Shown: positions 24,362 to 32,475 of the stretch, piece after piece
How positions within the stretch are numbered: position 1 is the first letter of the stretch
Layout of the letters: every line of letters begins with the position of its first letter
Position numbers and translations under genes: made by a program
Notes under the pieces: generated by a model
The model's input: the letters and a program-made list of their open reading frames with translations, nothing else
What the model was told of the DNA's origin: nothing
Databases searched by the model: none
Source of the DNA: Sphingobium sp.
GTDB taxonomy: Bacteria; Pseudomonadota; Alphaproteobacteria; Sphingomonadales; Sphingomonadaceae
Assembly (NCBI GenBank): GCA_017744605.1
Contig: JAGIAZ010000021.1
Span: forward strand, 1 to 41,199
Length of the DNA: 41,199 bases
Direction of reading: 5' to 3'

Positions 24362-25639
24362 GTGCGGACCATTGCCAAGTTGCGTTGGTGGATCATCGGC
24401 CTCGTCACCGTGGGGACGATCCTCAACTATCTGGCCCGCTCGACCCTTTCCGTGGCTGCGCCGACGCTCAAGGCCGAGTTCGCAATGTCGACCGAGCAGT
24501 ATAGCTGGGTGGTCCTCGCCTTCCAGGCCACTTACACGCTGATGCAGGCGGTCGCTGGAACGGTGCTCGATGCGCTCGGCAATCGCCTTGGTTTCTTCCT
24601 GTTTGCGGTCGGCTGGTCGCTCGCCAACATTGCCCATGCCTTTGCGACCGGCTGGCCCAGCCTCGCCTTTTTCCGCGCGCTGCTCGGCGCCACGGAAGCG
24701 GCAGCCATTCCGGCGGGCGTGAAGACGGTCTCGGAATGGTTTCCGCCGCGCGAGAAGCCGCTGGCGACCGGCTGCTTCCAGATGGGCACCAGCATGGGCA
24801 ACATGCTCGCGCCGCCGCTCGTTGCCTTCTGCATCATCTGGTTCGGGTGGCAGTCCGCTTTCGTGGTGACCGGGGGTCTTAGCCTCGTGTGGGCCTTTGT
24901 GTGGTGGTTCGTCTACCGCTCCCCCGCAGAGCATCGGCGTCTGTCTGCAGAGGAACTGGCCCACATCCAGACCGGCCAACTCAGCGACGATCATATTGCC
25001 AAACCCCGGAGTCGGACAGAAATCCTGAAGAGCCGCAGCTTCTGGGCGGTCGCCCTCCCGCGCTTTCTCGCGGAGCCTGCGTGGCAGACCTTCAACTTCT
25101 TCATTCCGCTCTACCTCGTCGCTGCCTGGCACCTCGATCTCAAAACTATTGCCCTGTGGGCCTGGCTGCCATTCCTCGCCGCCGATTTCGGCTCGCTTGC
25201 TGCGGGCCTGCTCCCCGCTTATCTGATGCGGAAGGGCTATTCGGTCTTTGCGTCGCGGAAGCTGACGATGACGGCGGGAGCGCTGTGCATGATCGGCCCT
25301 GCGTGCATCGGCCTTGCCACATCGCCCGGAATAGCAATCGCCCTGTTTTGCGCGGGCGGCTTCGCCCACCAGATGCTCAACGGCGCGCTGATCACCTTAT
25401 GCTCAGATGCATTCGAGAGTCGCACAGCCGGCACCGCGAGCGGCATGGCCGGCTCCGCAGCATGGATCGGCGGGATGCTGTTCACCTTCCTGATCGGCGC
25501 GAGTGCGGACAGCTTCGGCTATAATCCGCTGTTCGTGGCGCTGGCGGGCCTGGATTTCGTCGGCGCCGCGCTGCTTTGGCTATTGCTGCGCCCGAAGAAG
25601 AGCTTCAATCCCGCGCCGGCAGCGCCCCGGGACGCATGA
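24362..25639 (+). CDS. exuT: MFS hexuronate transporter, ExuT-like (anion:cation symporter family)
   Basis: The 425-aa product has 12 predicted membrane helices and the anion:cation symporter hallmarks: LNYLARSTLSVAAPTL in helix 1, the loop-2 region DALGNRLGFF, and FRALLGATEAAAIPAGVKTVSEWFPPRE in helices 4-5. These match glucuronate/galacturonate carriers such as ExuT. The start is a GTG with GAGGAGA upstream. It is divergent from GH2 and convergent with the KDG kinase gene, with which it overlaps by 35 bases at the 3' ends. Cytoplasmic glucuronate isomerase, fructuronate reductase and mannonate dehydratase nearby make hexuronate the likely substrate. Confidence 0.88.
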   Translation: MRTIAKLRWWIIGLVTVGTILNYLARSTLSVAAPTLKAEFAMSTEQYSWVVLAFQATYTLMQAVAGTVLDALGNRLGFFLFAVGWSLANIAHAFATGWPSLAFFRALLGATEAAAIPAGVKTVSEWFPPREKPLATGCFQMGTSMGNMLAPPLVAFCIIWFGWQSAFVVTGGLSLVWAFVWWFVYRSPAEHRRLSAEELAHIQTGQLSDDHIAKPRSRTEILKSRSFWAVALPRFLAEPAWQTFNFFIPLYLVAAWHLDLKTIALWAWLPFLAADFGSLAAGLLPAYLMRKGYSVFASRKLTMTAGALCMIGPACIGLATSPGIAIALFCAGGFAHQMLNGALITLCSDAFESRTAGTASGMAGSAAWIGGMLFTFLIGASADSFGYNPLFVALAGLDFVGAALLWLLLRPKKSFNPAPAAPRDA

Positions 25640-26537
25640 TCGTCCAGCCGGCGAGGCGATGACCGGCGGCCGCCGCTGCCTCCAGCGACGTTCCGGCCAG
25701 CCAAGCTGCGATGAACCCGGCATTGAAGGCGTCGCCCGCACCCGCCGTATCGACCGGTGCCAACACGGCGGGCGGTGCGATGATCTGCCCGTCCGGCAGG
25801 CGGCACCCCGCAGGTCCGAGCTTCATGATCGTGAGGTCGCAGCCCAGTGCGGTCCAAGTGCGTTGCGCGGCAGCCGCGTCGATACCGGGCTCCAGCCTCT
25901 GCTCGTCGTCCAATGTGGGGAGGCCGAGGTCCGCGACTGCAATCGCTGCGTCGCGCCACTGCCGCGCTTCGGCGGGAGTGGACCACATTGCGGGGCGATA
26001 ATTGCTGTCGAAGGCCACCTGACCTCCGCCTTTCCGGACCGCTGCGGCGAGCGCAAGCAGTGCCTGGCGTCCTTCGAAAGGCAGGATCGCTAAGCTAAGC
26101 AGCGAGAAATAGAAGAGCCGCGCCTGCGCGACGTGCGGCATGAGGCGCGCCATGTCGGGCAGGGCGAACATCTCCCGCGCCGCGCTTTCGCCGCGCCAGT
26201 AGGTGAAGCTGCGCTCGCCACGCTCATCCGTGGTGACGGCATAAAGGCCGGGCTGACGGTTTGGGTGGCGAAGTACGAGGCGGCAGTCCAGCCCCTCGGC
26301 GGCCCATGTCGCGAGCATTTCGTCGCTGAAACTGTCCATGCCCAAGGCGGTCAGGTAAGCCGTCGGCAAGCCTTGCCGGGCGAGATGGATCGCGGTGTTG
26401 AGCGTGTCGCCCGCCGTGCCGAGCCTGGCTTGACCGTCGGCTCGCGTAAGCTCGAGCATGCCTTCGCCGCAGCAAATCACGACCGGGGCGGAATGCTTGC
26501 CTTCCGCCTGCCTTGTCCCCGGCCTTACCAGTTCCAC
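25605..26537 (-). CDS. kdgK: 2-keto-3-deoxygluconate kinase (PfkB/ribokinase family)
   Basis: The 310-aa product is a PfkB sugar kinase with an N-terminal CCGEGMLEL strand, the GGDTLNTA-like [15 protein letters not shown] substrate segment, and the C-terminal signature [14 protein letters not shown] (about 262-275), whose last Asp (D269) is the catalytic base. Its sequence style and place match KdgK, which phosphorylates KDG made by mannonate dehydratase. The start is a GTG at 26537, preceded by GAGGACGG and overlapping the 3' end of the mannonate dehydratase gene by 13 bases, so the two are translationally coupled. Its 3' end overlaps the transporter gene antisense. Confidence 0.9.
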   Translation of the reverse strand: MELVRPGTRQAEGKHSAPVVICCGEGMLELTRADGQARLGTAGDTLNTAIHLARQGLPTAYLTALGMDSFSDEMLATWAAEGLDCRLVLRHPNRQPGLYAVTTDERGERSFTYWRGESAAREMFALPDMARLMPHVAQARLFYFSLLSLAILPFEGRQALLALAAAVRKGGGQVAFDSNYRPAMWSTPAEARQWRDAAIAVADLGLPTLDDEQRLEPGIDAAAAQRTWTALGCDLTIMKLGPAGCRLPDGQIIAPPAVLAPVDTAGAGDAFNAGFIAAWLAGTSLEAAAAAGHRLAGWTIMRPGALPARD

Positions 26538-27733
26538 ATCGTTCCGTCCTCAAGGCGCGCCACCGGCAGATAAGCACGCTTATATGGATGTTTAGCAGCA
26601 AGTGCCTCGTCGATGTCAACGCCGTGGCCCGGGGCTTCGCCGCAGATCAGGTGCCCGTCCTCGAAGCGATAGTCGTGGGGGAAGACGGCGTCTGTCTCCT
26701 CCGTGTGGCGCATATACTCCTGGATGCCGAAATTCGGCACCCATGTGTCGAAATGGAGCGCCGCACCCATGGTCACCGGGGACAAATCGGTCGCGCCATG
26801 ACTGCCGGTGCGCACCTGATAGAGCGCTGCCAGGTCGGCAATGCGGCGCAGATGGGTGATGCCGCCGACGCCCAGCACCGTCGTCCGGATGAAATCGATC
26901 AGCTGGTTCTGGATAAGATCCTTGGCGTCCCAGATGGTGTTGAAGATCTCGCCGACCGCGAGCGGTGTCGTGGTGTGCTGGCGGACGAGGCGGAAGGCCT
27001 CCTGGTTTTCCGCAGGCGTGCAGTCTTCGAACCAGAAGAGCTGATAGGGCTCGAGTAGCTTGCCGAGCGTCGCCGCTTCCTGCGGGGTGTAGCGATGATG
27101 ACCATCGTGGAGAAGGTGATGATCGAATCCATAGGTGCTGCGCAGTTCCTCGAAGAGGCGGGGCACCGTGTTCAGCGCCTTGCGCGTGTCCCACCCCGTT
27201 TCGCTCGGCAGATCGGCATCAGCAGGCTCATAGGCGAGGGTGCCGCGACCCACGCCATAGGCGTCTTTCACGCCCGGAATGCCGGTCTGCGCGCGGATCG
27301 CCTTGTAGCCCATCTCGATATAGCGACCGACTGCATCGACCGTCTCCGGGATGTCGCGGCCATTGGCATGGCCATAGACCATGACGCGATCACGGCTCTT
27401 GCCACCGAGCAGTTGATAGAGCGGCATGCCCGCCATCTTGGCCTTGATGTCCCAAAGCGCGGTATCGACAGCGCCGATGGCGCGCATGGTGACGGGGCCG
27501 CGCCGCCAATAGGCGCCGCGATAGAGATATTGCCAGATGTCCTCGATACGGGCCGGATCCCGGCCGATGAGGCAGGGGACGACATGATCCTCGAGATAGC
27601 TGACAACCGAGAGTTCTCGGCCGTTCAGCGTCGCATCGCCAATGCCGTAGACACCCTGGTCAGTCTCGATCTTCAGCGTGACGAAATTCCGGCCTGGGGA
27701 GGTGACGATCACCCGCGCGCTTACGATTTTCAT
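26525..27733 (-). CDS. manD: D-mannonate dehydratase (enolase superfamily, ManD type)
   Basis: The 402-aa product begins [20 protein letters not shown] with AAGAGG before the ATG at 27733. Counting from that Met, the catalytic and metal residues fall at R147, Y159, D210, H212, E236 and E262. These are the positions I recall for the characterised Novosphingobium ManD: D210 and H212 in LLHDGHHR, E236 in FWFEDC, E262 in AVGEIF. The enzyme dehydrates D-mannonate to 2-keto-3-deoxy-D-gluconate, the step before KdgK. It replaces the unrelated UxuA used in enteric bacteria. It is divergent from gntR. Confidence 0.95.
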   Translation of the reverse strand: MKIVSARVIVTSPGRNFVTLKIETDQGVYGIGDATLNGRELSVVSYLEDHVVPCLIGRDPARIEDIWQYLYRGAYWRRGPVTMRAIGAVDTALWDIKAKMAGMPLYQLLGGKSRDRVMVYGHANGRDIPETVDAVGRYIEMGYKAIRAQTGIPGVKDAYGVGRGTLAYEPADADLPSETGWDTRKALNTVPRLFEELRSTYGFDHHLLHDGHHRYTPQEAATLGKLLEPYQLFWFEDCTPAENQEAFRLVRQHTTTPLAVGEIFNTIWDAKDLIQNQLIDFIRTTVLGVGGITHLRRIADLAALYQVRTGSHGATDLSPVTMGAALHFDTWVPNFGIQEYMRHTEETDAVFPHDYRFEDGHLICGEAPGHGVDIDEALAAKHPYKRAYLPVARLEDGTMWNW

Positions 27734-27812
27734 GAATCCTCTTCCCCGCCTAAAACGCATGGCATAAACGGGACTTGCCGTGCGGCATTTGGCCTGTCAA
27801 GGTTCGATTGAT

Positions 27813-27823
27813 TGGTTTGACCA
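27813..27823. promoter_or_regulatory. GntR-type operator in the manD-gntR divergent region
   Basis: TGGTTTGACCA is a perfect TGGT-N3-ACCA palindrome of the kind bound by FadR-subfamily GntR regulators. It lies 12 bases before the gntR GTG and 80 bases before manD, placing it to repress both. Related sites occur at 24321, 24202 and 37157. Confidence 0.6.
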
Positions 27824-27835
27824 GAGGAGCTTGGT

Positions 27836-28585
27836 GTGCCCGATTCATCCAGAGATCGCTTGTATCAGGAGCTGGCCAAATCCTTGCTTGAGGCGTTGGC
27901 GCAGGGGCGTTACCCCGTTGGCAGTCGGTTGCCTGCCGAGCGCGAGCTCTCCCAGGCTTATGGCGTCAGCCGGCCGACCGTGCGCGAGGCGATTATCGCG
28001 CTTGAAGTGCAGGGTCTGGTAGAGGTTCGGATCGGCTCGGGCGCCTATGTGTTGCGCCTGCCCGGAAAAAGTGAAATCCCCGGCTTCGGCATTAGCGCGA
28101 TCGAGCTGACCGAAGCGCGCCTGCTGTTCGAGGGCGAAGCGGCTGCGCTCGCCGCGACGCAGATCACCGATGAGGAGGTTGCGGAGCTCGATGGATTGGT
28201 CAAGCAGATTGCCCGCGAGAACATGGAGCCCGCCGGCACTGTCGATGCCGACCGCGCCTTCCACCTGACCATCGCCCGCGCCACCCGAAATGGCGCCGTT
28301 TACGACGCGATCGAGAATCTCTGGAGCCTGCGCAGTTCATCGCCCGAGGCCGCGCTCCTGCACGCCAAAGCGCGCACCGCGAACATCAAGCCGGTGGTCG
28401 ATGAGCATGCCGCAATTCTCGGTGCCCTGCGCGACCGCGATCCGGTCGCAGCGCGCGCCGCCATGCGTACGCATCTCTCGGCGGTTCTGGACAGCCTGCT
28501 GTTCGCGACCGAGGAGAAGGCAATCGAGGAAGCGCGCCGTTCCGTCCAGGCCAAGCGCGATCGCTACAGCCGCGCGATCTCCTGA
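27836..28585 (+). CDS. GntR-family (FadR/FCD subfamily) transcriptional regulator of hexuronate genes
   Basis: The 249-aa product has an N-terminal winged helix (about 8-75, with RLPAERELSQAYGVSRPTVREAI, the GntR recognition motif) and a C-terminal all-helical FCD ligand domain (about 90-230). The FCD domain carries the expected metal/ligand His residues (FHLTIARAT, DEHAAIL, MRTHL). The UxuR/ExuR regulators of hexuronate genes belong to this subfamily and respond to fructuronate or related intermediates. The start is a GTG preceded by GAGGAG. It forms an operon with uxaC, which starts three bases after its stop. Autoregulation is suggested by the operator just upstream. Confidence 0.92.
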   Translation: MPDSSRDRLYQELAKSLLEALAQGRYPVGSRLPAERELSQAYGVSRPTVREAIIALEVQGLVEVRIGSGAYVLRLPGKSEIPGFGISAIELTEARLLFEGEAAALAATQITDEEVAELDGLVKQIARENMEPAGTVDADRAFHLTIARATRNGAVYDAIENLWSLRSSSPEAALLHAKARTANIKPVVDEHAAILGALRDRDPVAARAAMRTHLSAVLDSLLFATEEKAIEEARRSVQAKRDRYSRAIS

Positions 28586-28588
28586 ACC

Positions 28589-29989
28589 ATGGCAAGATCG
28601 CTGATATTGCACCCGGAGCGCCTGCTGCCGGCCGAGCCCGCCGTGCGCGCCATCGCCCGCGATCTCTATAAGGGCGTCGCACGACTGCCGATCGTCAGCC
28701 CGCACGGGCATACCGATCCAGCATGGTTCGCCACTGACGCCCCCTTCGCTGATCCCGCCGCGCTGCTGCTCCAGCCGGATCATTATCTGCTGCGCATGCT
28801 CTATTCGCAGGGCATCGCGCTGGAGGCGCTCGGCATCGGGGATTCCGCGGTCGCGCCCCGCGAGGCATGGCGACTGCTTGCCGAGAATTATCATCTCTTC
28901 AGCGGCACCCCGTCGCGGATATGGCTGGACTGGGTTTTTGCGGAGGTCTTCGGACTCGAGGTGCGCCTCGAAAGCGACACGGCAGACCTCTATTTCGATG
29001 TGATCGCCGAGGCGCTCCAGCAGCCCGGGTTCCGGCCGCGCGCCCTGTTCGAGCGGTTCAATATCGAGGTCATTGCGACGACCGAGAGTCCACTCGACAC
29101 GCTCGAGCATCATGAAGCAATCCGCGCCTCGGGCTGGCATGGCAGGGTCGTCACCGCCTATCGGCCCGACCCGGTCGTCGATCCGGAGTTCGAGGGCTTC
29201 CAGGTCAATCTGGATCGACTTTCGGCGCTGACCGGCGAGGACTGCCGGACCTGGCAGGGCTATTTGAACGCCCACCGCCAGCGCCGCGCTTTCTTCGCGT
29301 CGATGGGCGCCACCTCGACCGATCATGGCCACCCCACCGCCGCGACAGCCGATCTCCCGGCAGTGGACGCGGAGGTGCTTTTCGCGCGGGTGACGACGGG
29401 TCAGGCCAGCGCAGCGGACGCTGAGTTGTTTCGCGCGCAAATGCTGACCGAAATGGCCGCAATGTCGATCGACGACGGGCTGGTTATGCAGCTCCATCCC
29501 GGTTCCTTCCGCAATCACAATCGCGACCTCTTCACCCGCTTCGGCCGGGACAAGGGAGCCGACATCCCGATGCGCACAGATTATGTCCGTGCACTGAAGC
29601 CTTTGCTGGACCGGTTCGGCAACGACACGCGGCTGAGCCTGATCCTTTTCACGCTCGACGAGAGCGTTTATGCGCGCGAGCTGGCGCCGCTCGCAGGCCA
29701 TTATCCCTGCCTCAAGCTCGGTCCTGCCTGGTGGTTCCACGATAGCCCGGAAGGCATGCGGCGGTTCCGGCTCGCCACGACCGAGACAGCCGGCTTCTAC
29801 AACACTGTCGGATTCAACGACGACACGCGGGCATTTCTTTCCATCCCTGCGAGGCACGACCTTGCGCGGCGCATCGACTGCGGTTTCCTTGCCGAGCTGG
29901 TCGCCCAGCATCGGCTGGAAGATTGGGAAGCGGCCGAGCTCGCGCACGACCTCGCCTATGGCCTCGCCAAACGGGCCTACCGCCTGTGA
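28589..29989 (+). CDS. uxaC: glucuronate isomerase
   Basis: The 466-aa product has the length and motifs of UxaC: an N-terminal LPIVSPHGHTDPAWFA with the metal-site histidines (H39 and H41), a long helical middle with TESPLDTLEHHEAIR, and a C-terminal LKLGPAWWFHDSPEGMRRFR followed by TAGFYNTVGFNDDTRAF. It converts D-glucuronate to D-fructuronate (and galacturonate to tagaturonate) in the cytoplasm. It starts three bases after gntR and its TGA overlaps the GTG of uxuB (GTGA), so gntR-uxaC-uxuB form a tight operon. Confidence 0.96.
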   Translation: MARSLILHPERLLPAEPAVRAIARDLYKGVARLPIVSPHGHTDPAWFATDAPFADPAALLLQPDHYLLRMLYSQGIALEALGIGDSAVAPREAWRLLAENYHLFSGTPSRIWLDWVFAEVFGLEVRLESDTADLYFDVIAEALQQPGFRPRALFERFNIEVIATTESPLDTLEHHEAIRASGWHGRVVTAYRPDPVVDPEFEGFQVNLDRLSALTGEDCRTWQGYLNAHRQRRAFFASMGATSTDHGHPTAATADLPAVDAEVLFARVTTGQASAADAELFRAQMLTEMAAMSIDDGLVMQLHPGSFRNHNRDLFTRFGRDKGADIPMRTDYVRALKPLLDRFGNDTRLSLILFTLDESVYARELAPLAGHYPCLKLGPAWWFHDSPEGMRRFRLATTETAGFYNTVGFNDDTRAFLSIPARHDLARRIDCGFLAELVAQHRLEDWEAAELAHDLAYGLAKRAYRL

Positions 29990-31359
29990 GATTGTCGCGA
30001 GGGACGCTGGCACAGCTGCCCTTCGAGGCCGTTCGCCCTGGCTATGCGCACGCGGAGCAGGCCGTGGGGATCGTCCATTTCGGCATCGGCGCCTTTCACC
30101 GGGCGCATCAGGCCTGGTATGTCGATAGGGCCATGGCGGCAGGTGATCGGAACTGGTCGATCCTCGGCGTGTCGCTGCGATCCGACGATGTCGCGAGCCA
30201 GCTCAATCCGCAAGATGGCCTCTACACTGTTACCGAGCGATCGGAGCAGCCGTCCCAAACCCGCGTGATCGGCGCTGTTCGCGGCGTTTGCGGCCCGGCG
30301 CAGGGCGCCAAGCCGGTCGTGCACAGGCTTGCTTCAGCCGACACGCGGATCGTCAGTTTCACTGTTACGGAGAAGGGCTATTGCAGGCTGCCCGACGGTG
30401 GCCTCGATTTCGAGCGGGCCGGCGGCCCCGGGGCCTTCTACGGCATGCTGGCAGCAGGTCTCAAGGCACGCCGCGATGCACGCCTGCCGGGGCTGACCCT
30501 GCTGTCCTGCGATAATCTCGCGCATAACGGTCGCATACTTCATGGAATGCTCATGGCGTATCTGGAGCGGTACGACGCGCAGCTGAGCCGCTGGGTCGAG
30601 CGCGAATGCGCCTTTCCCTCGACGATGGTGGACCGCATCGTGCCGGCGACCACGGTCGACGACCTCACCCTCGTGGCCGCGCGGCTGGGTTTGGAAGATC
30701 GCGGCGCCGTGCTGACCGAGCCCTTCTCGCAATGGGTGATCGAGGATCGTTTTGCCGGCCCGCGCCCCCGTCTGGAGCAGGTCGGCGCCGAGCTGGTCAC
30801 GGATGTCGAGCCTTATGAAACTGCCAAGCTGCGCATGCTCAACGGCGCGCATTCCGCGCTCGCCTACCTCGGGCTCGAGCGTGGGCACAGCTTCGTGCAC
30901 GAGGCGGTCGCCGATCCCGTGCTGCGTGGCCTTGTGGAGCAGCTGATGCGCATTGAGGCGGCCGGCAGCTTCGCGCCCGCGCCCGGCCAGGATCTCGCCA
31001 CCTATGCCGACCGGCTGCTCGCGCGCTTCGCCAACCCGGCGCTGCGGCATAAGCTGGCGCAGATCGCCATGGACGGCAGCCAGAAAATCCCGCAGCGCTG
31101 GCTGGCGACGCTGTCCACGCAAAGAAGCCGGGGTCAAGACTGCCCCGCCATTCTCGCTGCGGCCGGAGCCTGGCTACGCCGCCTGCGCAACCCCGACGCG
31201 CCGCTCGACGATCCCATGGCGACTGCATTGCGGGCGGCCGCGACAGGCGTCGATTGGGCGGTTGCGGCCATGCGGGTCTTCGGGCCAGGTGGCCTGGTCG
31301 CGAGCGACTGGACACCATCGGCCGCCGAGATCGCGCAGATGCAGGACCGACCGGCCTGA
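29986..31359 (+). CDS. uxuB: fructuronate reductase (D-mannonate oxidoreductase)
   Basis: The 457-aa product belongs to the long-chain mannitol dehydrogenase family. It has an N-terminal Rossmann domain beginning IVHFGIGAFHRAHQAWY, and a C-terminal domain with the catalytic motif KLRMLNGAHSALAYLG (Lys as general base), then MDGSQKIPQRW. The start is a GTG overlapping the uxaC stop; an upstream in-frame ATG at 29923 would put the protein inside uxaC and is rejected. It reduces fructuronate to mannonate with NADH, feeding ManD. The family also holds tagaturonate reductase and mannitol dehydrogenase, but the adjacent uxaC and manD favour fructuronate. Confidence 0.93.
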   Translation: MRLSRGTLAQLPFEAVRPGYAHAEQAVGIVHFGIGAFHRAHQAWYVDRAMAAGDRNWSILGVSLRSDDVASQLNPQDGLYTVTERSEQPSQTRVIGAVRGVCGPAQGAKPVVHRLASADTRIVSFTVTEKGYCRLPDGGLDFERAGGPGAFYGMLAAGLKARRDARLPGLTLLSCDNLAHNGRILHGMLMAYLERYDAQLSRWVERECAFPSTMVDRIVPATTVDDLTLVAARLGLEDRGAVLTEPFSQWVIEDRFAGPRPRLEQVGAELVTDVEPYETAKLRMLNGAHSALAYLGLERGHSFVHEAVADPVLRGLVEQLMRIEAAGSFAPAPGQDLATYADRLLARFANPALRHKLAQIAMDGSQKIPQRWLATLSTQRSRGQDCPAILAAAGAWLRRLRNPDAPLDDPMATALRAAATGVDWAVAAMRVFGPGGLVASDWTPSAAEIAQMQDRPA

Positions 31360-31372
31360 GCCCAAAAACAAA

Positions 31373-31408
31373 GGAGCATGACCCGCCAGAGACGGCAGAT
31401 CATGCTCC
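31373..31408 (-). terminator. rho-independent terminator between uxuB and the creatininase-like gene
   Basis: A nine-base perfect stem, GGAGCATGA (31373-31381) with TCATGCTCC (31400-31408), encloses an 18-base loop. On the minus strand it is followed by TTTGTTTTTG, a good U-tract, and lies 43 bases after the creatininase-like stop. It may also act for the convergent uxuB transcript. Confidence 0.75.
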
Positions 31409-31450
31409 TGGATCAGGCGAGTGGTTGAGGTCCCGCCTTCGTGCAGACCC

Positions 31451-32464
31451 TCAGCGCCCGGCAGCCGGGAGATGGTCGCCGTAGCGCTTTTCCAGTTCCT
31501 TTGTGAATTCGTCGCGCTTGCGCAGCTCGCCGAGCATCCCGTTGACGTCGAAGGACGCCACCTGCGACTTGATGAGCTCCGCGCCCTCGCGCGCCCACTG
31601 ATCGCGCTGCTCGGCCGTCACGGACTCGACGAAGCCACCATGCATGACCGGATCGGCATAGAAGCTGCCGGCCGGCGTGCCGTTGAAGGGCGGCACATAG
31701 CGCGAGAGATTGCTGGGGTCCTTGATGACCTCATGCTTGGGCTGCGCCAGACCCACCGGCAGGTCGTTGAGGCGGCCGACGAGTTGATAGGCGCCATAGG
31801 TCACCAGGTTGCGGCCGTTCGGCGGACCATCGCCAAAGCCGGGGCGATCGCCGGGCTTGAAGGGTCGGATCATGCCCGTGTCCATCCACAGCACCGGCAC
31901 GTGCAGTTCGTCGAAGGTCTCGCGCACGAGCGGCAGCATTGTTTGCTGGGAGGGACCATGCGAGGTCAGAAAGACGATCCGGCGGAAGCCCTGACGAACC
32001 AGCGAGCGGACCAGAGCCTTGAGATAGGGCAGACTCTCCGAGGTCGAGACGTGGACCGTGGCTCGGCTGCTGGTCGTCTCGCCCGGATAGAAATAAGCGA
32101 GATAGGGCATGACGAGCCCGTCGCCCTTCTCGGCCAGCTCCTGCGCATAAGCGAGCGGGATCACATATTCGACGTCGGTGGGTGAGCCGCCATTCTGCTC
32201 GACAGGGCCCACGGGCACGAACAACACGTCGTTGCGCTTGAGATATTCCTCGACTTCCCAGCCGGTAAGGCTGGTCATCAGGCGCGAGCGCATTTTGGGC
32301 GCCACCGCCGGCACTTGTGCGGCCGTTGCCGCGGCAGGCGCAGCGGGGGGCGAGGCCGAGGGCTTCCGTGTCTGTGCATTGGACGGAACGGATGCGGCCG
32401 AGACCAGTAACGCCGCGAGCGTCGCAAGCGAAACGGAACGGCGGATGATTGTCGGATGGTGCAT
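31451..32464 (-). CDS. secreted creatininase-family protein with altered metal-site motif
   Basis: The 337-aa product has a signal peptide (about residues 1-31, ending VPSNA-QT), an Ala/Pro-rich linker, then a creatininase-fold domain (about 65-310). The canonical EQHG-x-HLP metal motif appears as VGPVEQNGGSPTD (85-97), so the metal-binding His is Asn91 and the loop to the following Asp is shorter. The second motif NGHGGN reads TSHGPSQQT (167-175). I chose the ATG at 32464 because GAAGGACC precedes it. It follows the carboxylesterase by 11 bases in the TonB receptor operon. It may be an amidohydrolase with changed chemistry, or have lost catalysis; its substrate is unknown. Confidence 0.82.
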   Translation of the reverse strand: MHHPTIIRRSVSLATLAALLVSAASVPSNAQTRKPSASPPAAPAAATAAQVPAVAPKMRSRLMTSLTGWEVEEYLKRNDVLFVPVGPVEQNGGSPTDVEYVIPLAYAQELAEKGDGLVMPYLAYFYPGETTSSRATVHVSTSESLPYLKALVRSLVRQGFRRIVFLTSHGPSQQTMLPLVRETFDELHVPVLWMDTGMIRPFKPGDRPGFGDGPPNGRNLVTYGAYQLVGRLNDLPVGLAQPKHEVIKDPSNLSRYVPPFNGTPAGSFYADPVMHGGFVESVTAEQRDQWAREGAELIKSQVASFDVNGMLGELRKRDEFTKELEKRYGDHLPAAGR

Positions 32465-32475
32465 GTTCAGGTCCT

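Noticed and set aside
28337..30013. 558-aa minus-strand open frame opposite uxaC
   Set aside because: Antisense to a clearly identified glucuronate isomerase; composition is a typical high-GC shadow and no ribosome binding site or domain is visible.
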